DNA of 64,000 bases from Hyalella azteca (GCF_000764305.2 NW_025947651.1:73434-137433); one strand, 5' to 3'. Shown: positions 12,021 through 23,635, counted from the first letter of the stretch. Notes: generated by a model not told the origin, from the letters alone. Numbers and translations: made by a program.

Positions 12021-12480
12021 TGGACGCGGCTGTGTAAGCGAGGTCACACAGGCTCGGGTCATCGCCTCTTGGAGGCCTTGTATGCCATACGAGGGCTGCT
12101 GCGTCACACACAACACACGCGCGTGTTATTTTGCTGTGTGCGTGTTATTTGTGTGTTCTCAGAACGCACGGTGTGTTGTTGTGTGCGTGTACACAGCATG
12201 CGTGGCATGTTTTTGTTGGATGTTGTATGACTGTAGTTTTTATTATTTTATTTTGCGTAATATATGTTTAACTGTTCAGTCTGGCATGAAAATTTTATAT
12301 TTATTTGTACGTATTTTGGTTGCCTATTCTTTATAATTGTCTCTTCAGTGCGTAAGTTACGCAAGTTTTTTGCAGGAGGTGTTACGATTTTGCGTAATGG
12401 AAGATCATTAGTATATTTTATGCGGACTTTACCTTTTAAATAATAAAAACATACGTACAACACAATTTATATATTTGTAC
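12021..12480. other. Unique stretch
   Basis: GTGTG-rich then AT-rich. No gene recognised. Confidence 0.4.
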
Positions 12481-12639
12481 GTAGCATAGCACAAAATAAA
12501 GGCGTTCCATATTATACTATACAGACGCGCCTTAGCACAATATACAAGCATTCCATAGCATGATATTACCATACATAATAGTACAATAAGCAACATAGTG
12601 TAATAAGTAGACTTATAATAGAGCGATATAACAATAGAG

Positions 12640-12850
12640 CGATATATCGGCGCATCATAAAACTAAATATGAGCGCACTATAGCACAATACAGAGGTGAC
12701 CATAGCACAACATATGGGCGTACAATAGCACAACATATGGGCGTACAATAGCACAACACTACGAGGTACAATAGCGCAACACTACGAGGTACAATAGCGC
12801 AACACTGAGGCGTACAAAAGCACAACACTGAGGCGTACAATAGCGCAACA
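12640..12850. repeat. 23-24-bp TAGCACAACA repeat
   Basis: About nine imperfect units containing GCGTACAATAGCACAACA; the family reappears at 13910-14120. Confidence 0.8.
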
Positions 12851-12852
12851 CT

Positions 12853-13414
12853 AACACTTACGTTGAAGCTAAGTAGCCACTATCCAACACTTACATTGAA
12901 GCTAAGTAGTCACTATCCAACACTTACGTTGAAGCTAAGTAGCCACTAATCAACACTTATGTTGAAGCTAAGTAGCTGCTGAACATCCCCCAATTTGTGA
13001 GGTGTGAGGCACTTTTAGTCGAAACATATCTCTTTGTACAGCTTCATCTAGCATTTTCTAGTTTGTTCTTGAACGCATTTACACTCTGCTTCAACGATGC
13101 GATCAGAGTTTGTTCCACATGTGTATCCATAATAAGTTCCATTAATACGTTATATTGTATCCATTAAAACGTTTATTCGTAACGAAGATAAATGTTGTCT
13201 CATGGATGAATTGCACCGCAGTTTTCGAGCTTATAACCACGGGCTTGGTTTTAGTTTTATTTCAAATTCTAGTAAATCTAGTGATCACATTTGTATACTA
13301 CGTACGGTCGCCACGCATAACTAAGACTTAGAAGCTTCATAATGTATAACTTAGGCACAGATAATGTATAAGTATAAACAGTATAATGTATCTATAAAGT
13401 AATATATATTGTAT
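12853..13414 (+). repeat. 562-bp segment, copy 1
   Basis: Repeats at 14550-15111 (offset 1,697). It includes a short 36-bp array on AACACTTACGTTGAAGCTAA and then about 400 bp of unique-looking AT-rich sequence. No gene seen in it. Confidence 0.85.
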
Positions 13415-13659
13415 AATCTTTCATTGTGACACTACTTCATTTAAATCTGTAATTATATCTTTCTTGCACGTCTTTGAACACCTCTGACATTGATGCTGGT
13501 GTTGAAGCAGTAATGATGCTTGGTGTTGTGGTTCTATTATTATTATAGGTTGTGATGATGGTGATGAATACGAATATTGAACATTTAAAGTTCGCTTACA
13601 AAATAAGTTTAAAATCCAATTCAACGTAAACGATCGATGGGCACAATTACTGGTGGTGG

Positions 13660-13905
13660 TTCACTCCTACATCATGATGGCGCTACACTCCTACATCATG
13701 CTGGCGCTACACTCCTACATCATGCTGGCGCTACACTCCTACATCATGCTGGCGCTACACTCCCACATCATGCTGGCGCTAAACTCCTACTTCATGCTGG
13801 CGCTATACTCCCACATCATGCTGGCGCTACACCTACATCACGCTGGCGCTACACTCCCACATCATGCTGGCGCTACACTCCTACATCACGCTGGCGCTAC
13901 ACTCC
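13660..13905. repeat. 24-bp minisatellite
   Basis: About ten units on TACATCATGCTGGCGCTACA plus CTCC, open in frame for about 90-100 codons; not a credible gene. Confidence 0.9.
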
Positions 13906-14120
13906 ACAACACTGAGGCGTACAATAGCACAACACTGAGGCGTACAATAGCACAACACTGAGGCGTACAATGGCACAACATTACAATAGCACAACATTAC
14001 AATAGCACAACATTACAATAGCACAACATTACAATAGCACAACATTACAATAGCACAACATTACAATAGCACATTACAATAGCACAACATTACAATAACA
14101 CAACATTACAATAGCACGGC
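13906..14120. repeat. ACAATAGCACAACATT repeats
   Basis: Three units with GAGGCGTACAATAGCACAAC, then about nine 16-bp units of TAGCACAACATTACAA. Confidence 0.9.
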
Positions 14121-14219
14121 ACTGCTACGCGGTGACCTACACTGCAGAGCTGAGGAAACGCGGGCGCTGAGACGTCCACCTTGACGGGTGAGAGCGGCGG
14201 CCTCAAGGCCGGAGAGAGC

Positions 14220-14315
14220 GGCGGGTGGTGGTGTTTCCGGCTCCTTGTGGTGGTGGTGTGGTGGTGTGGTGGTGGTGGTGGTGTGGTGGTGTGGTAATGG
14301 TGTGGTGTTGGTGCT
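14220..14315. repeat. GTG microsatellite
   Basis: GTGGTG tract with interruptions. Confidence 0.85.
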
Positions 14316-14549
14316 GATATAGTAAAGTTTCATCTACGTTGACGAATAGGCGATGTTTGACCTGTTACCGATTCTTTTTTAATGGTTCGCTGGAGACCCA
14401 AGAACTGGCCTATTGACCATCTATCCAGCACTTACGTTGACTTACGTTGAAGCTAATTAAGTAGCTGATGAATATTAAATAGCTAAGTAGCTGCTGAACA
14501 TTAAGCAGCTAAGTAGCTGCTGAACATTGAAGCTAAGTAGCCACTATCC

Positions 14550-15111
14550 AACACTTACGTTGAAGCTAAGTAGCCACTATCCAACACTTACATTGAAGCT
14601 AAGTAGTCACTATCCAACACTTACGTTGAAGCTAAGTAGCCACTAATCAACACTTATGTTGAAGCTAAGTAGCTGCTGAACATCCCCCAATTTGTGAGGT
14701 GTGAGGCACTTTTAGTCGAAACATATCTCTTTGTACAGCTTCATCTAGCATTTTCTAGTTTGTTCTTGAACGCATTTACACTCTGCTTCAACGATGCGAT
14801 CAGAGTTTGTTCCACATGTGTATCCATAATAAGTTCCATTAATACGTTATATTGTATCCATTAAAACGTTTATTCGTAACGAAGATAAATGTTGTCTCAT
14901 GGATGAATTGCACCGCAGTTTTCGAGCTTATAACCACGGGCTTGGTTTTAGTTTTATTTCAAATTCTAGTAAATCTAGTGATCACATTTGTATACTACGT
15001 ACGGTCGCCACGCATAACTAAGACTTAGAAGCTTCATAATGTATAACTTAGGCACAGATAATGTATAAGTATAAACAGTATAATGTATCTATAAAGTAAT
15101 ATATATTGTAT
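14550..15111 (+). repeat. 562-bp segment, copy 2, ending at a single N
   Basis: Matches 12853-13414 and stops exactly at the N at 15112, where copy 1 continues into different sequence. The coincidence with the contig end suggests misassembly, but a real duplication cannot be excluded. Confidence 0.8.
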
Positions 15112-15112
15112 N
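15112..15112. other. Single N contig join
   Basis: Joins the end of the 562-bp duplicate to a TTAATACGTT repeat array. Confidence 0.9.
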
Positions 15113-15685
15113 TATCAATTATAACGTTCTATTAATACGTTACGGTATTGTCTATCAATTATTACGTTCTATTAATACGTTTTAGTGTCATTACGAGCAT
15201 AGCTTACGTTACGGTATTGTCTATCAATTATAACGTTCTATTAATACGTTACGGTATTGTCTATCAATTATTACGTTCTATTAATACGTTATAGTGTCTT
15301 TACGAGGATAGCTTTACGTTACGGTATTGTCTATCAATTATTACCTTCTATTAATACGTTATGGTGTATAAATTATTATATTCCATTAACACGCCATAGT
15401 GTATCCATTAATACGTTTTATAAATACGTTAAAGTGGATCGATTGTTACGTTCTATTAATACGTTATAGTGGATCCATTAATACGTTCCGTTAATACGTT
15501 AAAGTGGATCCATTAATACGTTCCGTTAATACGTTATAGTGGATCCATTAATACGTTCCGTTTAATACGTTTTAGTGGATCCATTAATACGTTCCGTTTA
15601 ATACGTTTTAGTGGATCCATTAATACGTTCCGTTAATACATTTTAGTGGATCCATTAATACGTTCCATTAATACGCTGTAGTGTA
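15113..15685. repeat. TTAATACGTT-based repeat field
   Basis: Early units contain ATTACGTTCTATTAATACGT; later units are about 34 bp with AGTGGATCCATTAATACG. Starts at an N. Confidence 0.85.
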
Positions 15686-16012
15686 TCTGCCACCACAAGT
15701 GGAGGCTCTGTAGTTGCTATGTTTCAGTAATAAAATTTATTGACTGTTTTCTTGTTTTCGCATCAAATTGATTTTGATTTACATAACTTCATTAGAAGTA
15801 ACAAACGATTGTTTGTCGCCTGGCGGAGAACAAATCGGTTTGACGGCCGTATGGCAGTATTTCACGCGTATATCAACATATTGTGCATAAATATGTTCAG
15901 TATATCATCTTAATAGCATTCAAACTATTCAATATGTGTTTTATACATAGGGAAATGTTAAGGCAGCTCAAGTAATCATTTATACCAAGCGACGCATGTT
16001 AGAAACATTTAT
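15686..16012. other. Unique AT-rich stretch
   Basis: No gene seen. Confidence 0.4.
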
Positions 16013-16135
16013 GTTGTTCTATGTTCCTGTTGTTGCATGTTCATGTTGTTCTATGTTCATGTTGTTTTATGTTCATGTTGTTTTATGTTCATGTTGTTCT
16101 ATGTTCATGTTGTTTATGTCCATGTTGTTCTATGA
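16013..16135. repeat. 15-bp TGTTCTATGTTCATG repeat
   Basis: About eight units. Confidence 0.85.
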
Positions 16136-16225
16136 TTGTAAAGTGTAAGATGAGGAAGGGAGAGGGGGGGAGAGGGCACTCACATGATTGGGGGGAGGGG
16201 AGACACACAAGGAAGGAGGGATCCT

Positions 16226-16226
16226 N
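16226..16226. other. Single N contig join
   Basis: Sits immediately before the 22-bp array. Confidence 0.9.
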
Positions 16227-16697
16227 GCTACTGCTGCTGCATGGTGCTGCTACTGCTGCTGCATGGTGCTGCTACTGCTGCTGCATGGTGCTGCTACTGC
16301 TGCTGCATGGTGCTGCTACTGCTGCTGCATGGTGCTGCTACTGCTGCTGCATGGTGCTGCTACTGCTGCTGCATGGTGCTGCTACTGCTGCTGCATGGTG
16401 CTGCTACTGCTGCTGCATGGTGCTGCTACTGCTGCTGCATGGTGCTGCTACTGCTGCTGCATGGTGCTGCTACTGCTGCTGCATGGTGCTGCTACTGCTG
16501 CTGCATGGTGCTGCTACTGCTGCTGCATGGTGCTGCTACTGCTGCTGCATGGTGCTGCTACTGCTGCTGCATGGTGCTGCTACTGCTGCTGCATGGTGCT
16601 GCTACTGCTGCTGCATGGTGCTGCTACTGCTGCTGCATGGTGCTGCTACTGCTGCTGCATGGTGCTGCTACTGCTGCTGCATGGTGCTGCTGCATGA
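16227..16697. repeat. 22-bp near-perfect array
   Basis: About 21 copies of GCTACTGCTGCTGCATGGTG plus CT. Because 22 is not a multiple of three, all three frames cycle through the same stop-free 22-residue peptide, which explains the long ORFs. Starts at a contig join. Confidence 0.95.
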
Positions 16698-17121
16698 TGC
16701 TGTTGCTGCGTCAGTTTTTTTTAATTATTATAAAGCCAATGTGTCTCCTTGGAATTTAATTTCCAAAATAACTTTTTTCTGTTTAAAAATGTTTTTCATT
16801 CTCACTTCATATCACAGAAAATTTATCCATTACTTGAAAAAGATCATTAGATTCGAGCGAGAAATATAATCCGACCTGTATCAGTTTTTCAGATGTTTTC
16901 TCAAAACAGTTACATAAAAAACATTTTTCGCATTGATACATTTTCTGTTGAAGTTGGACAAAATTCATTGGAAAAATGTTTTCGTCGGAACTGTTATGGG
17001 AGTCTTTTTGAAAAAAAAATTTTGACCCAATCCCCGCCAGCGTAGGATGCTGTAGGAGCAAGAAATTCGATCCTGATCCCGGAACTGTTGAACTGGAACT
17101 TTCCTATGGCACAGTGTGTCC

Positions 17122-17310
17122 AAGTTCAGTGTTGCGCCTTAGTTAATAGAGTTCAGTGTTGCGCCTTAGTTTGTAGAGGTTCAGTGTTGCGCCTTAGTTT
17201 GTAGAGGTTCAGTGTTGCGCCTTAGTTTGTAGAGGTTCAGTGTTGCGCCTTAGTTTGTAGAGGTTCAGTGTTGCGCCTTAGTTTGTAGAGGTTTAGTGTT
17301 GTGCTTTAGT
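17122..17310. repeat. 28-bp minisatellite
   Basis: About seven units on TTCAGTGTTGCGCCTTAGTT plus TGTAGAGG. Confidence 0.9.
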
Positions 17311-17935
17311 TGCATCTTAATTTATATATTAATTAGTTTTATGTAAATCTATATTTATTAACTGAGTACATATATGTAGTCATTAGCTGTATGAATATAA
17401 TGTATAATTGAATTTTGTACATAAATACCTATATATGCGTACATTTACTCTGAATTTTAATTTTATCATTTTCAAGGAGCCAAAAAATTCTTTAGAAAAA
17501 ATACATGTATATAGATTAGCCGTAGAAATTGTCGCTGTATGCTCATCTGTACATGCGAAATGCACGATGGATGTTGGCTATACAGCTTTACACAGTAAAC
17601 AGCTGTATTTGTTTAATTAATGTGTGAAGCATGCAGTTGTATATGTCGAATTGCTTTCAAATCTCTGCTATACAGAAGCTGTGTGAAAACATCCGCCTTG
17701 TTTTTGAGATTCATCAAAAGAGTGTATAAGCTGCGTTTGTATCACTGCTCTGTGTTATTTGTGTGAACCTTTCATCTGCACGTCCTAGATGCATAGAGCT
17801 GCTCTGTATAGCTGCTATGCAGCTGCAGTAAGAACACAGCAGTTGTATGTATGAAGCTGCCTCTGTATCGCAACTATACGAGGTCATACAGAGACGTGGC
17901 GCGCGGTGAATGACCTGTGTGGTGTGTGCATCACC
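17311..17935. other. Unique stretch, source of the chimeric 81 bp
   Basis: AT-rich, then a loose CTGTATAG-CTGC region. 17747-17827 is the sequence found again after the adapter at 22848. No gene recognised. Confidence 0.5.
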
Positions 17936-17939
17936 CAGA

Positions 17940-18035
17940 CGGTTGTGTGGTGGTGGTGGTGGTGGTGGTGTTGGTAGTGGTAGAGGTGGTAGTGGTGGTG
18001 GTGAGAGTGGTGGTGGTAGTGGTGGTGGTAGTAGT
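17940..18035. repeat. GTGGTG microsatellite
   Basis: GGT/AGT-rich imperfect tract. Confidence 0.85.
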
Positions 18036-18356
18036 CAGAGGGCAAGTGGTGACAACCTTACTGCTTCTTGCATATCAATGATATGTAATTTCTGGAATAT
18101 TCATGCGGAACTAAAATTCGAAAGTCTAGGTAAATTGGTTATGTGAATTAATACTTTAGAATCTGGTCCACATTAATGTTACTTGCTGGTAAAAAAATTG
18201 TTTTCCAGCTCACAGTTTATTCTAGCTAAAGTTTAACGCAAATAATGTCAAGACATCGTTGTGCAATCCGAATGAATGAAATAAAATTTTGGCAGCTTTA
18301 TTAGGTAAAGCACAATAATACAATTGAGCAGAAAAATCTGCAGGAGCGTTCTCATC

Positions 18357-18394
18357 CTGTCTCTTATACACATCTAGATGTGTATAAGAGACAG
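18357..18394. other. Nextera mate-pair junction adapter left in the assembly
   Basis: CTGTCTCTTATACACATCT followed immediately by its reverse complement. This is the 38-bp circularisation junction of Nextera mate-pair libraries (established knowledge), not biological sequence. The bases at 18356 and 18395 should not be assumed adjacent in the genome. Confidence 0.98.
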
Positions 18395-18408
18395 ACCCCA
18401 CACCGTGC

Positions 18409-18452
18409 AGGTGGTGGTGGTGGTGGTGGTGGTGGTGGTGGTGGTGGTGGTG
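18409..18452. repeat. GGT microsatellite
   Basis: About 14 GGT/GTG units shortly after the adapter. Confidence 0.9.
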
Positions 18453-18565
18453 TTTCTGCATCCCGCGTCTGTTTATTCGCACGCGCGTCTGTTTGGTGCT
18501 CAGCGTCTCTGCAGCCGCTGCTGTTGACGCAACAGTCGCTGTTGCAATCGCAAGCACGGCCACCT

Positions 18566-18697
18566 CGATGCTGTTGTTGCTGTTGCCGGTGTTGTTGCTG
18601 TTGTTGTTGCTGTTGCCGCTGCTGTTGTTGCTGTTGTTGTTGCTGTTGCCGCTGCTGTTGTTGCTGTTGCTGTTGCTGTTGCCGCAGTTGCTGCCAC
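18566..18697. repeat. TTGCTG microsatellite
   Basis: Mixed TTG/CTG units interrupted by GCCG; poly-Gln or poly-Leu frames are artefacts. Confidence 0.9.
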
Positions 18698-18739
18698 GAC
18701 CTTGCGATGAAACGCTCCGTGTCTGACACAATCATCTTA

Positions 18740-18842
18740 CTGCGATGTTGACACAATGTTGACACACGGTCTGCTGTTGACACAATGTTGACACACGGTC
18801 TGCTGTTGACACAGTGTTGACACACGGTCTGCTGTTGACACA
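18740..18842. repeat. 29-bp repeat
   Basis: About 3.5 units of TGTTGACACAATGTTGACAC plus ACGGTCTGC. Confidence 0.9.
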
Positions 18843-18945
18843 ATATGCTGTATTCATGACATGAATATGCTGTATTCATGACATGAATATGCTGTATTCA
18901 TGACATGAATATGCTGTATTCATGACATGAATATGCTGCATCTTA
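18842..18945. repeat. 22-bp palindromic repeat
   Basis: Five units; each includes the odd palindrome ATTCATGACATGAAT. Confidence 0.9.
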
Positions 18946-19084
18946 TTCATTCAGCAGAAATATGTGGGAACGTCGTGGCCATTCATCAGTGAATGTATTC
19001 AGGCCGCGGGGTAAAACTATTCAGCTTGTGTGAGTTGAACAGGAGGTTTACGATGATGATATAATGATTATGATGATTCACTTC

Positions 19085-19378
19085 CCATACACAGCACACA
19101 CACTACGCACAAACCACACAACACATACACCACACCACGCAACACACACCACTCATAGCACACACCATACAACACATAACACACACAAAACACACACCAC
19201 GCACAAACCACACAACACGTACACCACACACCACACACACTACGCACAAAACACACAACACACACACCACACACAACATACACCACACGAAACACACATT
19301 ACACCACACACAACACACACCACACACACGGCACACACACACACACCACACACATTACACCACACACACAACACACAA
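19085..19378. repeat. CACACC-rich microsatellite
   Basis: Degenerate ACACACCAC tract; the long Thr/His and Cys/Val frames are artefacts. Confidence 0.9.
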
Positions 19379-19593
19379 AGACGTATGTCGCTCCATATAA
19401 CATCGTCGCTAGACGCAACGTCGCCGCCCGACGTATCAATGATACCTGCTACGTCACTCATCATCGTCGTGATGTCCTTGACGAACGCCGATGATATGTC
19501 GCTAATCATCGTTAAATTCTTCTCAATCCAGCCTAACGTCATTCCGTTGTTATTGTTATTATTGTTATTTCGTTATCATTGCACTGCGTTGTG

Positions 19594-19822
19594 ATCAAGT
19601 CTCGTTATCATTGCACTGCGTTGTGATTGTATCGTTATCATTGCACTGCGTTGTGATTGTTTCGTTATCATTGCACTGCGTTGTGATTGTTTCGTTATCA
19701 TTGCACTGCGTCGTGATTGTTTCGTTATCATTGCACTGCGTTGTGATCAAGTTTCGTTATCATTGCACTGCGTTGTGATTGTTTCGTTATCATTGCAGTG
19801 TGTTGTGATTGTTTCGTTATCA
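19594..19822. repeat. 30-bp minisatellite
   Basis: About eight units on CGTTATCATTGCACTGCGTT plus GTGATTGTTT. Confidence 0.9.
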
Positions 19823-20042
19823 TTCACGCGCATCATCATTCATCTTTTTCATACATTTTCATTCACTTTTCATTCACGCGCTTAACACTTCAGCCGCCCT
19901 CCTCTCCATTGCTATTTACTACGGATGTCAGCTGCAGCTGCAGCTGCTAGAAGTGCATGAGCAGGTGCAGTCTCATTAGCAGCTGCCGAGCACCAGGTGC
20001 TGCACCTGACGGACAAGAAACAAGCTCAGGTCGTCTTGAGCC

Positions 20043-20565
20043 TGCCTTTTTAAACCGTCTTTTTCAGTCAGCCCTTTAAACCCGTCCTTCAGAACAGCCC
20101 TTTTAAACCGTCTTTTTCAGTCAGCCCTTTAAACCCGTCCTTCAGAGCAGCCCTTTAAACCCGTCCTTCAGAGCAGCCCTTTAAACCCGTCCTTCAGAGC
20201 AGCCCTTTAAACCCGTCCTTCAGAGCAGCCCTTTAAACCCGTCCTTCAGAACAGCCCTTTTAAACCGTCTTTTTCAGTTAGCCCTTTAAACCCGTCCTTC
20301 AGAGCAGCCCTTTAAATCTGCCCCTCTAGCTAGCCCCCTTGAACCAGCCCTTTAAACCAAACTTTTAAACCAGCCCTATAAACCTGCCCTTTAAAGCAGG
20401 CCATTGAAACAGCCCTTTAAACCAGCCTTTCAAATCAGCCCTATAAACCAGGCCATTGAAACGGCCCTTTAAAGCAGCCCTTTAAACCAGGTCATTTAAA
20501 CAGTCCTTTAAATCGACCCTTTAAACCAGCCCTTTAAACCAGCCATTTATACCAGCCCTTTAACC
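20043..20565. repeat. CAGCCCTTTAAAC repeat field
   Basis: About 26-bp units CAGCCCTTTAAACCCGTCCT plus TCAGAG, decaying downstream into shorter CCAGCCCTTTAAA units. Confidence 0.9.
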
Positions 20566-21060
20566 CAGTTTCCTTAATAAAGGTATTCAACCAGCCCATA
20601 AACCAATTAATTTCGGCAAATTTTGCCCCTTATATGCAGCCTTTAAAGAAGTTTGTTAAGAAGTTTGTTAAGAAATTTGTTATAAAGCTCTAAGATATAA
20701 GTTTTCTAGCGTCAACTTCCCATTAATCAGGAATTCATCAATTAGGAACCCATTAATCAGATATCCATTATTCACTGGCGCAGCTCCAATTAATGACTGA
20801 GAGTTATCAGTTAACTGCTCAATTATCTCGTGTCAGCTACTAATTGCCACTTAAGTTCCTGTCCTTGAATTTCCTCCTGGTCCTTTTGAACAATTTAAAT
20901 GAATAAATAATTAAATGAATTAAAATTAAATTGATTTATAAACTTACGAGAGTAATAAATGATAAATTTAATTTATTAATAGGGGTAATAAACTTACCAA
21001 TAGCAATAATTCCTTTTTTTTTCAGGTGAGTCCATGCATCTCTACAGGCCGCTTGCCCGT
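20566..21060. other. Unique AT-rich stretch
   Basis: No gene seen. Confidence 0.4.
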
Positions 21061-21662
21061 GAGTACAAGTAATGAGAGTACATGTAATGTGAGTACAAAT
21101 TACATGTGTACATGTAACGTGAGTAATAGTAACATCATTTAACATATGTACAAGTAACATGTGTACATGTAACGTGAGTACTAGTAACATGTGTACAGGT
21201 AACATGTGCACAAGTAACATGTGTACATGTAACGTGAGTACATGTAACGTGAGTACAAGTAACATTTGTACAAGTAACATGTGTACATGTAATATGTGTA
21301 CATGTAACGTGAGTACAAGTAACATGTGTACATGTAACATGTGTACATGTAACGTGAGTACATGTAACGTGAGTACAAGTAACATGTGTACATGTAACGT
21401 GAGTACATGTAACGTGAGTACAAGTAACATGTGTACAAGTAACATGTGTACATGTAACATGTGTACATGTAACGTGAGTACATGTAACGTGAGTACAAGT
21501 AACATGTGTACATGTAATATGTGTACATGTAACGTGAGTACATGTAACGTGAGTACAAGTAACATGTGTACATGTAACATGTGTACATGTAACGTGAGTA
21601 CATGTAACGTGAGTACAAGTAACATGTGTACATGTAACGTGAGTACATGTAACGTGAGTACA
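21061..21662. repeat. 15-bp GTACATGTAACGTGA array
   Basis: About 40 units alternating between GTACATGTAACGTGA and GTACAAGTAACATGT. Open on both strands because the unit is a multiple of three. Runs into the N gap. Confidence 0.95.
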
Positions 21663-21841
21663 NNNNNNNNNNNNNNNNNNNNNNNNNNNNNNNNNNNNNN
21701 NNNNNNNNNNNNNNNNNNNNNNNNNNNNNNNNNNNNNNNNNNNNNNNNNNNNNNNNNNNNNNNNNNNNNNNNNNNNNNNNNNNNNNNNNNNNNNNNNNNN
21801 NNNNNNNNNNNNNNNNNNNNNNNNNNNNNNNNNNNNNNNNN
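21663..21841. other. 179-N sequence gap
   Basis: Gap between a 15-bp array on the left and a 36-bp array on the right; true length unknown. Confidence 0.95.
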
Positions 21842-22028
21842 GTGTTTGCATCACACGCGAGGGTAGAACCAAGGCACGTGTTTGCATCACACGTGAGGGT
21901 AGAACCAAGGCACGTGTTTGCATCACACGTGAGGGTAGAACCAAGGCACGTGTTTGCATCACACGCGAGGGTAGAACCAAGGCACGTGTTTGCATCACAC
22001 GTGAGGGTAGAACCAAGGCACGTGTTTG
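21842..22028. repeat. 36-bp array
   Basis: About 5.2 units on GTGTTTGCATCACACGTGAG plus GGTAGAACCAAGGCAC. Confidence 0.95.
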
Positions 22029-22640
22029 TATAGTTATTAGTTATTCTGGTCCGTGGGAACTTGTACTGAGAAGAAGTTGATCTCTGCAAACAAAGCTTCT
22101 TAAATTCGTATAAAAACTCTTGAGAACTTTATAGGTATGTTTATTTTGTTTATTTTATGGGCTATAATTAGATATATTGTAGATAACAGTGAGATAGGTA
22201 CGGCCAGTATGTAAATTAGGATATAATGCACTATTTATTGATGTATATTAGGGATATAATTTTAATTAAATATGTAAAATGATATGTAAATTAATCTGTT
22301 ATTAAAATTTAGACCTCCATGAAATTTAAGAAGTTTAGGAAGTTATTTCATTTAGAAAATTAGTTGGTGCCTGAATTTAAATAATAATGTAATAATAAAA
22401 TAGTGTTACGGGCTCGCAATAACGTACGGTTGGACGTAACGTGCATGTCCAATATATTGTAACAATATACAGTATATTGATATAGTACTAAAACAAAAAG
22501 ATATTGTACGCATAATACCCACCTATAATATTTGTTATAGTTACCTGTAAAATTGGCAGTTGGGATCTAAAAAGGAGTTATGAAATTAATATTTATGATC
22601 TTATTATCTACATTTATTCATATATATGATGTGACCGATC
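22029..22640. other. Unique AT-rich stretch
   Basis: No gene recognised. Confidence 0.4.
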
Positions 22641-22661
22641 TAGATGAAATTAATTGGGGCC

Positions 22662-22810
22662 AAATGGACTCGATGGACTGGATAAAACATACCGCTCTGT
22701 CCATCGGGAATAAACTAAAGACAAATGGACTCGATGGACTGGATAAAACATACCGCTCTGGCCATCGGGACTAAATTAAAGACAAATGGACTCGATGGAC
22801 TGGATAAAAC
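22662..22810. repeat. About 61-bp repeat
   Basis: Two and a half units sharing ATGGACTCGATGGACTGGAT; the last is cut by the adapter. Confidence 0.85.
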
Positions 22811-22848
22811 CTGTCTCTTATACACATCTAGATGTGTATAAGAGACAG
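22811..22848. other. Nextera mate-pair junction adapter left in the assembly
   Basis: A second perfect copy of the same 38-bp junction adapter. It is followed by 81 bp (22849-22929) that match 17747-17827 with one mismatch, then a single N. This is a circularisation read joined onto a contig end. Confidence 0.98.
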
Positions 22849-22929
22849 GCTCTGTGTTATTTGTGTGAACCTTTCATCTGCACGTCCTAGATGCATAGAG
22901 CTGCTCTGTATAGCTGCTATCCAGCTGCA
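22849..22929 (+). other. Chimeric 81-bp copy of 17747-17827 behind the adapter
   Basis: Matches upstream unique sequence beginning GCTCTGTGTTATTTGTGTGA with one substitution (22921 C against 17819 G). It is explained by the adapter before it and is not a genomic repeat. Confidence 0.9.
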
Positions 22930-22930
22930 N
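22930..22930. other. Single N contig join
   Basis: Joins the adapter-derived chimeric tail to the GTTAGGGATGGG array. Confidence 0.9.
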
Positions 22931-23635
22931 GTTAGGGATGGGGTTAGGGATGGGGTTAGGGATGGGGTTAGGGATGGGGTTAGGGATGGGGTTAGGGATG
23001 GGGTTAGGGATGGGGTTAGGGATGGGGTTAGGGATGGGGTTAGGGATGGGGTTAGGGATGGGGTTAGGGATGGGGTTAGGGATGGGGTTAGGGATGGGGT
23101 TAGGGATGGGGTTAGGGATGGGGTTAGGGATGGGGTTAGGGATGGGGTTAGGGATGGGGTTAGGGATGGGGTTAGGGATGGGGTTAGGGATGGGGTTAGG
23201 GATGGGGTTAGGGATGGGGTTAGGGATGGGGTTAGGGATGGGGTTAGGGATGGGGTTAGGGATGGGGTTAGGGATGGGGTTAGGGATGGGGTTAGGGATG
23301 GGGTTAGGGATGGGGTTAGGGATGGGGTTAGGGATGGGGTTAGGGATGGGGTTAGGGATGGGGTTAGGGATGGGGTTAGGGATGGGGTTAGGGATGGGGT
23401 TAGGGATGGGGTTAGGGATGGGGTTAGGGATGGGGTTAGGGATGGGGTTAGGGATGGGGTTAGGGATGGGGTTAGGGATGGGGTTAGGGATGGGGTTAGG
23501 GATGGGGTTAGGGATGGGGTTAGGGATGGGGTTAGGGATGGGGTTAGGGATGGGGTTAGGGATGGGGTTAGGGATGGGGTTAGGGATGAGGTTAGGGATG
23601 AGGTTAGGGATGGGGTTAGGGATGGGGTTAGGGTC
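22931..23635. repeat. 12-bp telomere-like G-rich array (TTAGGGATGGGG)
   Basis: About 58 near-perfect copies, with two units carrying GATGAG near 23587 and 23599. Each unit holds GGG and GGGG runs, so the + strand has dense G-quadruplex potential. Differs from the arthropod telomere TTAGG. Confidence 0.95.

Noticed and set aside
16021..16869. Cys/Leu/Ala-rich frames up to 282 codons
   Set aside because: The 22-bp array is stop-free in all frames, so three overlapping frames are open at once; no unique protein segment.
18222..18879. Gln-rich and Ser/Asn-rich minus-strand frames
   Set aside because: They cross TTGCTG microsatellites and the mate-pair adapter, so part of the frame is synthetic sequence.
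21135..22089. Long open frames of about 230-300 codons on both strands around 21 kb (Cys-Thr-His, Tyr-Met and Leu-His periodic peptides)
   Set aside because: They are translations of a 15-bp array and of the N gap; the frame is open only because the unit is a multiple of three without stops.
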